Shown here in pieces: positions 19,593 to 29,172 of a stretch of DNA of 64,000 nucleotides. Below the pieces are notes generated by a model. That model was given only the letters and a program-made list of their open reading frames with translations, did no database searches and was not told the origin of the DNA. The stretch lies in the NCBI RefSeq assembly GCF_003010955.1, contig NZ_PGGO01000020.1:1-64000 (forward strand), given 5' to 3'. Position 1 is the stretch's first letter, and each line of letters starts with the position of its first letter. The DNA is from Phyllobacterium brassicacearum (GTDB lineage: Bacteria > Pseudomonadota > Alphaproteobacteria > Rhizobiales > Rhizobiaceae). The translations under genes and the position numbers were made by a program.

Positions 19593-20710
19593 TGACTATC
19601 AAACCAAAGACCATCAACATCGCGCTGCAGGGCGGCGGGTCGCACGGCGCTTTCACCTGGGGCGTGCTTGATCGGATCCTGGAAGACGGACGCCTGACCA
19701 TTGAAGGTGTATCCGGCACCAGCGCAGGAGCGATGAATGCGGTGGCACTTGCGGATGGGTGGTCACACAACGGTGCAGAGGGTGCGCGGGCAAAACTGCA
19801 CGAATTCTGGCGCGCGGTCGGGCGCACCGGACAATTCAGCCCGGTTCAACGCACGCCTTGGGACAGGTTCTTCGGTAACTGGTCTGTCGAGCACGGCCTC
19901 GGGTACAATCTCTTCGAGCAGGTTTCCCGAGTGTTTTCCCCCTATGAATTCAACCCATTCAACCTCAACCCATTGCGGGATGTAGTTGAAAAGGAGATCG
20001 ACTTCGAGCGGGTAAAATCCTGCTCGAAGCTCAAGCTCTTCATTTCCGCGACGAACGTTGAAACGGGGCGGTTGCGCGTTTTCTCACAATCGGAACTCAA
20101 TGCCGACGTCGTCATGGCTTCGGCCTGCCTGCCCTACATTTTTCAGGCTGTCGAGATCGACGGCGAACCCTATTGGGATGGCGGCTACGGCGGTAATCCG
20201 GCCTTATTTCCCTTCTTCTATTCAAGTGAAAGCGAAGATGTCCTGCTGATACAGATCAACCCGATCGAAAGGCGCGGTACACCCAAGACTGCGCGTGAAA
20301 TCAGCGACCGCATCGATGAAATCACCTTCAACGCCGCCCTCTTGCGCGAGTTGCGTTCCATCGCGTTCGTCAACTCGCTGATTGAAGCAGGCAGGCTCCA
20401 GCATGGCGAGTATCGCAACATCCGCATGCACCGCATTGATGCGGATGAAGCGCTCGCCGGCCTCTCGGCCTCATCCAAGATCAATGCAGAATGGGCGTTT
20501 CTCGAATATCTGCGTGATCTTGGCCGCGCGGCCGCCGAGGATTGGCTGGAGGAACATTTCGATGCCGTCGGAGAGCACGCCACGCTTGACCTTTCAGGCG
20601 AACTCACACCGGAAATGAATGTCGGACTTAAATCGAAGAAGCCGGGCAAGCGCGTCGCAGATTTCCTCTTGCAACGCAAGAAGCCCGCCGTCGCGACGCG
20701 GCGGGCCTGA
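19592..20710 (+). CDS. Patatin-like phospholipase-family protein
   Basis: 372 residues. The oxyanion motif GGGSHGAF is at 14-21, the nucleophile elbow GTSAG (Ser44) at 42-46, and the catalytic Asp is in 'WDGGYGGNP' near residue 197. No signal peptide or membrane segment is seen, so it should act in the cytoplasm. Patatin-like enzymes hydrolyse acyl esters. This type is often coupled to bdhA in rhizobia, so a role at the PHB granule surface is plausible, but no substrate can be stated. It overlaps bdhA by one base (TAATG). Confidence 0.88.
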   Translation: MTIKPKTINIALQGGGSHGAFTWGVLDRILEDGRLTIEGVSGTSAGAMNAVALADGWSHNGAEGARAKLHEFWRAVGRTGQFSPVQRTPWDRFFGNWSVEHGLGYNLFEQVSRVFSPYEFNPFNLNPLRDVVEKEIDFERVKSCSKLKLFISATNVETGRLRVFSQSELNADVVMASACLPYIFQAVEIDGEPYWDGGYGGNPALFPFFYSSESEDVLLIQINPIERRGTPKTAREISDRIDEITFNAALLRELRSIAFVNSLIEAGRLQHGEYRNIRMHRIDADEALAGLSASSKINAEWAFLEYLRDLGRAAAEDWLEEHFDAVGEHATLDLSGELTPEMNVGLKSKKPGKRVADFLLQRKKPAVATRRA

Positions 20711-20712
20711 AG

Positions 20713-21873
20713 TCATTTTCTATCGGCACTAGATGCAAGATTAGCCATCAGGAAGACGACAATCAAAAGTGCGGCAAGCACCATGTAGATCGGCCCAAAG
20801 CCGGTCTTACCACCGACGAAACCGATGGCAGACGGTGCTACCAATATCCCTGAGTACCCCATCAGCGTGACCATACTCAGCGCGACGCCCGAGGACGTTC
20901 CTTCCTGATTACCCGCTGCTGAAAAGGCAATAGGCACCATATTGGCGATGCCAAGGCCAGAAAATGCGAATGCCAGGATTGCGATCCACGATGTCGGCGC
21001 GACGCTTGCCACCAACATACCGGCAGCGCCGATTAGTGCGGAATAACGCAATGTCTTCACCGCGCCGATGCGATCCCGTACACCATCCCCGAGGAAGCGC
21101 ATGATTGACATGGTGCCCGAGAACGCGGCAAAGGCGAAACCAGCTGTGGCGATGTCCGCACCGCGTTCCTGCCGCAAATAGAGCGCAGCCCAGTCCAGCA
21201 CGGAACCTTCCGGAACCATTGAAAACAGCGCCATCAGACCGATAAGATAGATCAGCGGATTTGTCGGAAAGACCAGTTTCTGCTTCTCGTACACAACTGG
21301 CGTTTCTTCAGTTATCAGGAAGCGGAAAGCCACAAGACCAAGCGCGATCGCGATAAGCGTAGCGACGAAGCCGTGTGCCAGATGACCATGCGCCTCAATG
21401 AGAATACCGCCCAGACCACCGCCGGCAAAACCGCCAAGACTCCAAAATCCGTGCGACGACGACATAACCGCACGGGACAATTTCTTCTCAACCTCCACGG
21501 CATTTGCGTTCATGGCGACGTCCATTCCCCCGATCACTGCGCCAAAGACAAACAAGGCGGGCGCGGCAATGAACACGTTGGGAGCAAGAGCAACGAGCAA
21601 CAGCGAGAAGGAACAAAATACCGCAAATCCGTTAACCACCGCGCGGGATCCGAACCGGCCAATGAGGTAGCCGCACCATGGCATGGACACCAGTGCACCC
21701 ACCCCAAAGATCAGAATCATGAGTCCAAGGGTGAACTCGCTGATACCAAGCCGGGTCATGAATACCGGGATCTGCGGCGCCCAGCTTCCGACAAGGAAGC
21801 CGTTGAAGAAGAAGGCAGCAGCAACGGCCCATCGACCGTAAACAGCTTTCTTGAGATATACAGTGGCATCCAT
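20713..21873 (-). CDS. MFS transporter
   Basis: 386 residues from MDATVYLK. About twelve hydrophobic segments, a Gly-rich signature in the 2-3 loop ('WCGYLIGRFGSRAV') and a second-half loop 'FLGDGVRDRIG' define a major facilitator permease. The DeoR-family regulator encoded 61 bases upstream on the same strand suggests a sugar or sugar-derivative substrate. The gene order is regulator then transporter, likely one transcript. The actual substrate is unknown. Confidence 0.85.
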   Translation of the reverse strand: MDATVYLKKAVYGRWAVAAAFFFNGFLVGSWAPQIPVFMTRLGISEFTLGLMILIFGVGALVSMPWCGYLIGRFGSRAVVNGFAVFCSFSLLLVALAPNVFIAAPALFVFGAVIGGMDVAMNANAVEVEKKLSRAVMSSSHGFWSLGGFAGGGLGGILIEAHGHLAHGFVATLIAIALGLVAFRFLITEETPVVYEKQKLVFPTNPLIYLIGLMALFSMVPEGSVLDWAALYLRQERGADIATAGFAFAAFSGTMSIMRFLGDGVRDRIGAVKTLRYSALIGAAGMLVASVAPTSWIAILAFAFSGLGIANMVPIAFSAAGNQEGTSSGVALSMVTLMGYSGILVAPSAIGFVGGKTGFGPIYMVLAALLIVVFLMANLASSADRK

Positions 21874-21934
21874 GGGTTCATCACCAATTAGACGTTGTAA
21901 CCGAGAAAATATAATCTTGCCGGCTAAGTAAAGA

Positions 21935-22717
21935 CTACTTGACTGGGTCGCCAGCAACGATCACTTCGACGCCTGTTTCGCTTATCCGCTCTAGAATCGA
22001 CCGGTCGGCAGTCTTGTCGGTGACAAGAGTGGATATGATCGATATCGGACCGATGGCGAAGGGGCCCTGTTTAACAAGTTTTTCGCTGGTTGCCAGGAGA
22101 ATGATCTCATTGCAGGCCTGCCCAAATGCCAGTTTCATGCGCGCGTCATCATAGTTTTCGGCGCGCAGCATCAAGGCTTCATCGACTGCACAGGCGCCAA
22201 GGACACAAAAGTCAACCCGCATTGATTGGACTTCGGTCAGTGTGGACTGTCCGATGGCGCTACGGGTTAGCCGATTCAGGCTTCCACCCAGAAGAATGAC
22301 CTCGCAACAGGGATGGTCAAGGGCCGCCGCGGCGATGTCGGGAGAGCCCGTTATGATGCATGTCTGAAGGTCTGCAGGAAGAGCGCGGACAAATTCAAGA
22401 ACCGTCGTGCTGGAGTCAAGGAGCATCGTTGCATTTGCGGGAATACGAGCGGCAGCGGCAGCGGCAATGGCCTTTTTTCCGGCGGTGTCGTCGCGCGCAC
22501 GCTGCTGAAAACTTCGTGGACCAGATCGGCTCCTTGACGCGCCTCCATGGAAACGCTGGACAAGCCCCTGCTCGGCCAGTTCCCGCAGATCCCGGCGTAT
22601 CGAATCTTCCGAGACGCCGAATTCGGATGCAACTGCATTTGCCAGCACGCGGCCTGACTCATTGATCCGTCTGAGGATCATGGCTTTGCGTTCGTCCGGC
22701 GATAAGTCTTTCAACAC
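21935..22717 (-). CDS. DeoR-family transcriptional regulator
   Basis: 260 residues from a GTG that follows GGGAGGG with eight bases between; an open extension further upstream is not regulator-like. The N-terminal winged helix-turn-helix (residues 10-65, 'GVSEDSIRRDLRELAEQGLVQRFHGGA') is the DeoR type. The rest is the DeoR sensor domain related to ribose-5-phosphate isomerase ('DSSTTVLEFVRAL'). Such proteins repress sugar genes and respond to phosphorylated sugars. The likely target is its own operon with the MFS transporter. Confidence 0.9.
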   Translation of the reverse strand: MLKDLSPDERKAMILRRINESGRVLANAVASEFGVSEDSIRRDLRELAEQGLVQRFHGGASRSRSGPRSFQQRARDDTAGKKAIAAAAAARIPANATMLLDSSTTVLEFVRALPADLQTCIITGSPDIAAAALDHPCCEVILLGGSLNRLTRSAIGQSTLTEVQSMRVDFCVLGACAVDEALMLRAENYDDARMKLAFGQACNEIILLATSEKLVKQGPFAIGPISIISTLVTDKTADRSILERISETGVEVIVAGDPVK

Positions 22718-22822
22718 CGATAGTGCCCTCCCTTCGCGTTTTATAGCAAATCGTGCCCATATCGGCAATATCAAATACGCATTCATCCACAAATCGGCAA
22801 AACTGCGAATATTGAATGCAAA

Positions 22823-22841
22823 AAGCCCCCATCGGGGGCTT
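22823..22841 (-). terminator. Intrinsic terminator of pyc
   Basis: A seven-base-pair stem AGCCCCC/GGGGGCT (22824-22830 and 22834-22840) with a three-base loop lies about 30 bases after the pyc stop. On the minus strand it is followed by TTTT. Confidence 0.85.
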
Positions 22842-22871
22842 CGCATGTTGGAGAGTGCACGAGGCGTTAGG

Positions 22872-25800
22872 CTATTCGTAAACGACCAGCAGATCCTTGG
22901 CGTCGATCTGGTCACCGGCACGGACGAGCACTTCGGCGATTGTGCCATCCCGCTCTGCACGCAGCGCGGTCTCCATTTTCATCGCTTCAATAGAGAGTAG
23001 CACGTCACCCGCATTGAGCTTCTGTCCGGTTGAAATTCCAACGATAGAAACAATGCCTGGCATTGGCGCACCGACATGTTTGTCGTTACCGAGCTCCGCC
23101 TTGCGCCGGACACCAGATCCACTACCCGCGCGTGCCCGGTCGGGGACCTTCACACGGCGCGGCTGACCGTTCATTTCAAAGAACACCGTCCGCATCCCTT
23201 TCTCATCGGCCTCACCCACCGCCTGGTTGCGCACGACCAGCGTTTTACCGCGCTCGATATCGAGGAAGACCTCCTCCTCCTGTTCGAGACCATAAAAATA
23301 CACATGCGTCGGCAAGACACTCGTCGGGCCGTAGGTATTGTGCGTGAGGGCGAAGTCGGTGAAGACCTTCGGGTACATGAGATAGGATGCGAATTCCTGG
23401 TCGCTGATCTTCCGCTCCAGCTTGCCCTCGATCTCGTTGCGTTCTGCATCGAGATCGGCCGGCTTCAGCAAAGCGCCGGGACGTTCGGTAAACGGTTTCT
23501 CGTCCTTCAGAACTTTTTTCTGGATATCCTTGGGCCAGCCCTTCGGCGGCTGTCCGAGATCGCCGCGCATCATCGACACAACCGAGTCCGGGAAGGCTAT
23601 GTCCTTGTCCGGATTTTTCACGTCCGCAACCGAAAGATCCTGACTCACCATCATCAACGCCATATCGCCAACGACTTTCGAAGATGGTGTCACCTTGACG
23701 ATATCGCCAAACATCTGATTGACGTCCGCATAGGCCTGCGCGACCTCATGCCAGCGGGTTTCGAGGCCGAGCGAGCGAGCTTGTTCCTTGAGGTTCGTGA
23801 ATTGCCCACCGGGCATTTCATGCAGATAGACTTCGGACGCTGGCCCCTTCAGATCGCTTTCAAATGCCGCATATTGCGTGCGTACCGCTTCCCAATAGAA
23901 CGAGATGCGACGGATCCATTCCGGATCGAGACCTGGATCGCGCTCCGTTCCCTTCAGAGCCTCGACAATCGATCCGAGGCATGGCTGGGACGTATTCCCG
24001 GAAAGCGCATCCATCGCGGCGTCGACAACATCGACACCTGCCTCTACCGCCGCAAGCACGGTCGCTGCCGAAATGCCCGACGTATCATGCGTATGGAAAT
24101 GCAACGGCAGATCGGTCGCTTCGCGCAACGCCTTGAACAGTACCTTGGCTGCGCCTGGCTTCAAAAGACCGGCCATATCCTTGACAGCAATGATGTGCGC
24201 GCCGGCCTTTTCCACCTGCCGGGCGAGATCGACATAGTATTTCAGATCATATTTCGGCCGGGCCGAGTTCAATATATCGCCGGTATAGCAGATTGCGGCT
24301 TCGCAAAGCTTGTTCTCTTCCACCACCGCGTCCATCGTCACGCGCATGTTCTCGACCCAGTTGAGACTGTCGAAAACGCGGAAGACATCGATGCCACCCC
24401 GCGCCGCTTGGCTGACGAAATACTTCACCACATTGTCGGGATAGCTCTTGTAGCCCACACCATTGGCGCCCCGGAGCAGCATCTGCAGCAATACGTTCGG
24501 CGCCTGTTCACGGATCTCGGCAAGACGCTCCCACGGATCTTCCGTCAGGAATCGCATGGCTACGTCGAAAGTCGCACCGCCCCAACATTCAAGCGAGAAC
24601 AATTGCGGCAAGGCGCGGGCATAGGTGCCGGCAACGCGGGCAATGTCGTATGTGCGCATTCGGGTCGCCAGCAGTGACTGATGACCGTCGCGCATCGTAG
24701 TGTCGGTGAAAAGCACGCGCTTCTCGTTACGCATCCACTCGGCAAATTTCTTTGGACCGAGTTGATCAAGAAGCTGCTTGGTACCGTCCGGAATCGGCGT
24801 TTCGATGAACGGCACGCGCGGCAGGGCGGCCTCCTTGGGCGGGGTGGCGCGGCCCTTGGTTTCCGGATGGCCGTTGACCGTCACATCGGCAAGATAAGTG
24901 AGGAGTTTCGTAGCACGATCCTGGCGCTTCACCTGCGCGAACAATTCCGGCGTCGTGTCGATGAATTTGGTCGTATAGGAATTATCCGTAAACTTCGGAT
25001 GCGTGATGATCGCTTCGAGGAAGGTCAGGTTTGTGGCTACGCCGCGGATACGAAACTCGCGCAGGGCGCGATGCATCCTGTGGATCGTCTCTTCGGCTGT
25101 CGGTGACCAGGCCGTGATCTTCTCCAGCAGTGGATCGTAGAAACGCGTAATCACGGCACCCGAATACGCCGTACCGCCATCCAGCCGGATACCGAAACCG
25201 GTTGCGCCGCGATAGGCAGTGATACGCCCGTAATCCGGGATGAAATTCTGTTCGGGGTCCTCGGTCGTGATACGGCATTGCAACGCATGGCCATTCAGCT
25301 TGATGTCCTTCTGGGCAGGTACACCCGATGCAGGGGTTCCGATCGCTGCGCCCTCAAGGATGCGGATCTGTGCCTTGACGATGTCGATACCTGTCACTTC
25401 TTCCGTAACCGTGTGTTCGACCTGGATGCGTGGATTGACCTCGATGAAATAGAATTCCCCCGTATCGGCATCCATCAGGAATTCGATCGTGCCGGCGCCG
25501 ATATAGTCGGTAGCCTTGGCGATCTTCAAGCCGTAGTCGGAGATTTCCTTGCGCTGCGCCTCGTTCAGATACGGAGCCGGAGCACGCTCCACTACTTTCT
25601 GGTTGCGCCGCTGGATCGAACAATCGCGCTCGAACAGGTGCACCGCATTGCCATGTGTATCACCGAGGATCTGGACTTCCACATGGCGCGCCCGTTGCAC
25701 CAGCCTTTCAAGATAAACCTCGTCCTTGCCGAAAGCAGCCTTGGCTTCTCGCTTGCCCTCGGTCACTTCGCGGGCAATATCGTCTGGCGAGAAAATAGCG

Positions 25801-26330
25801 CGCATGCCGCGGCCACCGCCGCCCCACGACGCCTTCAGCATGACGGGGTAGCCAATCTGCTCCGCCAATATCTTGACGGCCTCCATATCATCAGGAAGCG
25901 GTTCAGTGGCTGGAACAACAGGAACACCGATTTCGATTGCCAGATTGCGCGCGGCAACTTTGTTACCGAGCCTGCGCATGGTCTCTGGCTTCGGACCAAT
26001 GAAGATTATACCAGCCTCACTGCAAGCCTCGGCAAACTCCGGACTTTCCGAAAGAAGGCCATAGCCGGGATGGATAGCATCGGCGCCGGACAGCTTGGCA
26101 ACGCGAATGATTTCCTCAATCGAAAGATAGCTTTCGATCGGGCCCATATCCTTGGCGAGATGCGGTCCGCGTCCTACCTGATAGGACTCGTCAGCCTTGA
26201 ACCGATGCAACGCCAGTTTGTCCTCTTCCGCCCATATCGCCACGGTTTTCATGCCGAGCTCATTGGCAGCCCGAAACACACGGATGGCGATTTCCGATCG
26301 GTTGGCGACGAGGATTTTCTTGATAGGCAA
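22872..26330 (-). CDS. pyc: Pyruvate carboxylase
   Basis: 1152 residues if translation begins at the TTG that follows CGGAG by eight bases; this gives LPIKKILVANRSEIAIRVF, which aligns with the start of the Rhizobium etli enzyme. Domains: biotin carboxylase (1 to about 450, ATP-grasp 'WGGGGRGMRA'), carboxyltransferase (about 530-830, 'TDTTMRDGHQSLLATRMRT'), the allosteric/PC tetramerisation region, and the biotin carrier domain with biotinyl Lys1118 in EAMKMET. It makes oxaloacetate from pyruvate and bicarbonate, an anaplerotic step. Single-gene unit. Confidence 0.96.
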   Translation of the reverse strand: MPIKKILVANRSEIAIRVFRAANELGMKTVAIWAEEDKLALHRFKADESYQVGRGPHLAKDMGPIESYLSIEEIIRVAKLSGADAIHPGYGLLSESPEFAEACSEAGIIFIGPKPETMRRLGNKVAARNLAIEIGVPVVPATEPLPDDMEAVKILAEQIGYPVMLKASWGGGGRGMRAIFSPDDIAREVTEGKREAKAAFGKDEVYLERLVQRARHVEVQILGDTHGNAVHLFERDCSIQRRNQKVVERAPAPYLNEAQRKEISDYGLKIAKATDYIGAGTIEFLMDADTGEFYFIEVNPRIQVEHTVTEEVTGIDIVKAQIRILEGAAIGTPASGVPAQKDIKLNGHALQCRITTEDPEQNFIPDYGRITAYRGATGFGIRLDGGTAYSGAVITRFYDPLLEKITAWSPTAEETIHRMHRALREFRIRGVATNLTFLEAIITHPKFTDNSYTTKFIDTTPELFAQVKRQDRATKLLTYLADVTVNGHPETKGRATPPKEAALPRVPFIETPIPDGTKQLLDQLGPKKFAEWMRNEKRVLFTDTTMRDGHQSLLATRMRTYDIARVAGTYARALPQLFSLECWGGATFDVAMRFLTEDPWERLAEIREQAPNVLLQMLLRGANGVGYKSYPDNVVKYFVSQAARGGIDVFRVFDSLNWVENMRVTMDAVVEENKLCEAAICYTGDILNSARPKYDLKYYVDLARQVEKAGAHIIAVKDMAGLLKPGAAKVLFKALREATDLPLHFHTHDTSGISAATVLAAVEAGVDVVDAAMDALSGNTSQPCLGSIVEALKGTERDPGLDPEWIRRISFYWEAVRTQYAAFESDLKGPASEVYLHEMPGGQFTNLKEQARSLGLETRWHEVAQAYADVNQMFGDIVKVTPSSKVVGDMALMMVSQDLSVADVKNPDKDIAFPDSVVSMMRGDLGQPPKGWPKDIQKKVLKDEKPFTERPGALLKPADLDAERNEIEGKLERKISDQEFASYLMYPKVFTDFALTHNTYGPTSVLPTHVYFYGLEQEEEVFLDIERGKTLVVRNQAVGEADEKGMRTVFFEMNGQPRRVKVPDRARAGSGSGVRRKAELGNDKHVGAPMPGIVSIVGISTGQKLNAGDVLLSIEAMKMETALRAERDGTIAEVLVRAGDQIDAKDLLVVYE

Positions 26331-26450
26331 GGCGAAAACTCCGGACAGAAAAGAAACCAAAATTCGCGGTCCGCAATTATCTGGCTACAGATTGCTGCAG
26401 TGCAAACAATGCATATTGAGCATAAGAGAGCGAAATGTCCAACTGCAAAA

Positions 26451-26471
26451 TGCCCGGTAAAGCACCGGGCA
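26451..26471 (-). terminator. Hairpin downstream of the frameshifted binding-protein gene
   Basis: TGCCCGGT (26451-26458) pairs with ACCGGGCA (26464-26471). On the minus strand it is followed by ATTTTG. It lies about 90 bases after the stop of the broken livK-like gene. A near-copy with the same core lies after the intact paralogue. Confidence 0.75.
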
Positions 26472-26558
26472 CTTCACAGATGGAGAATCGCAGAAAAGCG
26501 TCATTTGCAGGTAGTCATGGCCTGAATATCAAACAGGATCCCGATTCAGGCAACGAGC

Positions 26559-27670
26559 TTACTGCTGGAAATAGCCGATCTTGCCGTCGGGACCTTTTTT
26601 CCATTCATACATGACGTAGCCCGGGAATTTCGGATCACCCTTCTCATCGAACGCCAGATCGCCCAGAACGGTCTTAAACGGGCCCAACTCTTTCAATGAT
26701 TTCGATACCAACTCCGGATCGTTTGTTTCTGCGGCGTTTGCGGCGGCGGCGACGGCTTGAAGCGCACCGTAGGTATACAGCGTGAATGCTTCCGGCTCAA
26801 AACCGTCCGCTCTGAACTTCTCGATCAGTTCCTTGTTTGCCGGGTTGTTGCGTGGATCGGGTCCGAACGTATTGAGCGTACCGATGACGGCATCGCCGGC
26901 TATCGAGGCCAGCTCATTGGAAACGATCGCTGCACCTGAAATAAATTGGACTTTAAGGCCCTGGTCCGCCAATTGGCGCATGATCAGACCCGCTTCCGTG
27001 TGTACGCCGCCCCAATAGAACACGGTAACACCTGCTTCCTTCACCTTGCTGATCAGCGCAGAGAAGTCCTTGTCACCAGTATGGACACCCTCGTTCAGCA
27101 CTTCGGTGATGCCCTGGGCGTTCAGTGCTTTCTTGGTCTCGTCGGCGAGACCTTGACCGTAGGGAGTCTTGTCATCGACGATGGCGATCTTTGCGTCCTT
27201 GAAATGTTCAGCGATATACGCCCCGGCGACCTTGCCTTGCTGGTCGTCGCGGCCACAGGTTCGGAATGTATTCCAGAGACCGCGCTCGGTATACTTCGGG
27301 TTGGTCGAGGCCGGGGTTACCTGCAGGATGCCATTCTCCGCATAAACCTCGGACGCTGGTATCGACACGCCCGAATTGTAATGACCGATAACGATCTTCA
27401 CACCGTCTGCCACGAACTTGTTGGCAACGGAAATACCTTGCTTCGGATCGGAGACATCATCGCCAAAGGAAGATCGATTTTCTCGCCATTAACACCACCG
27501 GCAGCATTGATAGCCGTCATTGCTGCCTCGGCTCCTCGCTTGATCTGCGCACTCATTGCAGCGTTCGGGCCAGTGAGTGGAGCCCCAACGCCGATCAGTA
27601 TGTCGGCGCCAGCCGGACCGCCGAGTATGAGCATTGCCGCAACCATGCTGGGAAAAAGTAACTTCGTCAT
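26559..27670 (-). pseudogene. Second livK-like binding-protein gene, frameshifted
   Basis: The first 67 codons (from 27670, MTKLLFPSMVAAMLILGG, with signal peptide and '[16 protein letters not shown]') and the remaining 290 or so are in different frames. Aligned with the intact neighbour, the break is a missing single base at about 27470: minus-strand CTTCC where CTTTCC would restore '[13 protein letters not shown]'. Both sides then match the periplasmic branched-chain amino-acid binding protein throughout, with no other damage. As read, the product would be a short peptide. It may be a fresh mutation or a homopolymer sequencing error. The ribosome site GGAG and leader resemble those of the intact copy. 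Confidence 0.85.
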
Positions 27671-27837
27671 TCAAAACTCCATTCTAAAAAAGACGTCAAA
27701 GATTTGCGAGATGAGTTTCCTGCCCGCGGCAAAATTACCGGATCCGGCAGTTCAATCACCGGCAGAGGTCTTGGAGTGGATTAAACGGAAAAAGCCTTCA
27801 ATATAAATTCGCAATCTAAGCGGGCTAATAAGCGCTG

Positions 27838-27863
27838 CCTTGACATGTCGGAACATGTCAGGG
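27838..27863. repeat. Near-perfect palindrome between the two livK copies
   Basis: TGACATGT (27841-27848), four bases CGGA, then ACATGTCA (27853-27860): perfect eight-base arms, extendable by CCT/GGG with one mismatch. It lies in the 260 bases between the two binding-protein genes. It lacks a T-run, so it looks more like an operator or an mRNA-stabilising hairpin than a terminator. Confidence 0.7.
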
Positions 27864-27883
27864 CGAAGGTTGTTGAACGTGAA

Positions 27884-27904
27884 TGCCCGGCACTGGACCG
27901 GGCA
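27884..27904 (-). terminator. Hairpin downstream of intact livK
   Basis: TGCCCGG (27884-27890) pairs with CCGGGCA (27898-27904), 27 bases after the livK stop. It shares its stem core with the hairpin after the second copy. The following minus-strand bases (TTCACG) are not a proper T-run, so it may attenuate or protect the transcript. Confidence 0.5.
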
Positions 27905-27930
27905 CTCGTTGGTTGCATCAAGCCGAAATC

Positions 27931-29046
27931 TTACTGCTGGAAGTAGCTGTACTTGCCGTCTTCGCCCTTCTTCCATTCATACATAACGTAGCCTGGAAGC
28001 TTGGGGTCACCCTTTTCGTCATATGCGATATCGCCGAGCACGGTCTTGAAAGGACCCTTTTCCTTCATCGTCTTGGCAACAGTCTCAGGATCGTTCGATC
28101 CTGCAGCCTTCGCTGCGTCGGCAATGACCTGCGCTGCCGCATAGGCGTAGAGGGTATATGCCTCAGGCTCGAAGCCCTGCGCACGGAACTTCTCGACGAG
28201 TTCCTTGTTGGCTGGGTTCTTGCTCGGATCCGGACCAAAGGTGTTGAGCGTGCCTGCAACGGCATCGCCAGCAATTGAAGCGAGCTCGTTCGAAACGATA
28301 CCATCACCGGAGATGAAGGTGACCTTCAGGCCCTGGTCAGCGAGCTGACGGATGATCAGGCCGGCCTCAGTGTGCAGACCACCCCAATAAAGAACCGTAA
28401 CACCAGCTTCTTTTGCCTTGGCGATCAGAGCGGAGAAGTCCTTGTCGCCGACGTTCACGCCTTCGTACATCGCTTCCTTAAGGCCCTTGGCATTCAAGGT
28501 TTTCTTGGTCTCGTCAGCAAGGCCCTGGCCATAGGGCGTCTTGTCGTGAACGACGGCAATCTTCGCGTCCTTGAATTTTTCGGCAATGTAAGTGCCGGCT
28601 ACCACACCCTGCTGGTCGTCGCGCCCGCAAGTACGAAACGTGTTCCAAAGGCCGCGCTCGGTGAAGACCGGGTTCGTAGCCGCAGGAGTGATTTCAAGGA
28701 TGCCGTTTTCGGCATAGACTTCCGACGCCGGAATTGACACGCCGGAGTTGAAGTGACCGATTACGAATTTCACGCCGTCAGCAACGAACTTGTTGGCAAC
28801 GGAAATGCCCTGCTTTGGATCGGAAACGTCATCGCCGAGCGAAAGCTTGACCTGCTCGCCATTGATGCCACCAGCAGCATTGATCTCTGCAATGGCGGCT
28901 TCTGCACCCTTCTGCAGCTGTGCACCGAAAGCGGCATTCGGGCCAGTCAACGGACCACCAACGCCGATCAGCAGATCAGCATAGGCGTGACCGCTCAAAG
29001 CGAGCATCGCAGCGAGTGCAACGCCCGAAAACAGTGACTTCTTCAT
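27931..29046 (-). CDS. livK: Branched-chain amino-acid ABC transporter, binding protein
   Basis: 371 residues from [14 protein letters not shown], after GGGAG. A signal peptide ends near residue 23 (AYA). The mature protein is a type 1 periplasmic binding protein ('[27 protein letters not shown]', '[11 protein letters not shown]'). It should deliver Leu, Ile, Val or related amino acids to LivHM. It is the sixth gene of livH-livM-livG-livF-(DUF6867)-livK on the minus strand, and a frameshifted paralogue follows 260 bases downstream. Confidence 0.92.
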   Translation of the reverse strand: MKKSLFSGVALAAMLALSGHAYADLLIGVGGPLTGPNAAFGAQLQKGAEAAIAEINAAGGINGEQVKLSLGDDVSDPKQGISVANKFVADGVKFVIGHFNSGVSIPASEVYAENGILEITPAATNPVFTERGLWNTFRTCGRDDQQGVVAGTYIAEKFKDAKIAVVHDKTPYGQGLADETKKTLNAKGLKEAMYEGVNVGDKDFSALIAKAKEAGVTVLYWGGLHTEAGLIIRQLADQGLKVTFISGDGIVSNELASIAGDAVAGTLNTFGPDPSKNPANKELVEKFRAQGFEPEAYTLYAYAAAQVIADAAKAAGSNDPETVAKTMKEKGPFKTVLGDIAYDEKGDPKLPGYVMYEWKKGEDGKYSYFQQ

Positions 29047-29172
29047 TTGAAAACTCCCATTTTCTAGGTACTTACCAAACCCCTCGCGATGACCCTTTTC
29101 ATCGCTTGAAGTGCACATTTGCCGATTTCCCGGCGGTTGTCACGCTGATACATTTCGCACCAGCGAGATTGA

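Noticed and set aside
23076-24677. A 533-codon open frame on the plus strand
   Set aside because: It lies wholly antisense to pyc, has no recognisable domain, and its composition follows from the codon use of pyc.
25278-26525. A 415-codon open frame on the plus strand
   Set aside because: It is mostly antisense to the biotin carboxylase part of pyc and shows no domain or ribosome site.
27398-27670. A separate 90-residue gene
   Set aside because: Its sequence is the N-terminus of a LivK-type binding protein whose remainder lies in another frame just downstream, so it is the 5' part of one broken gene.
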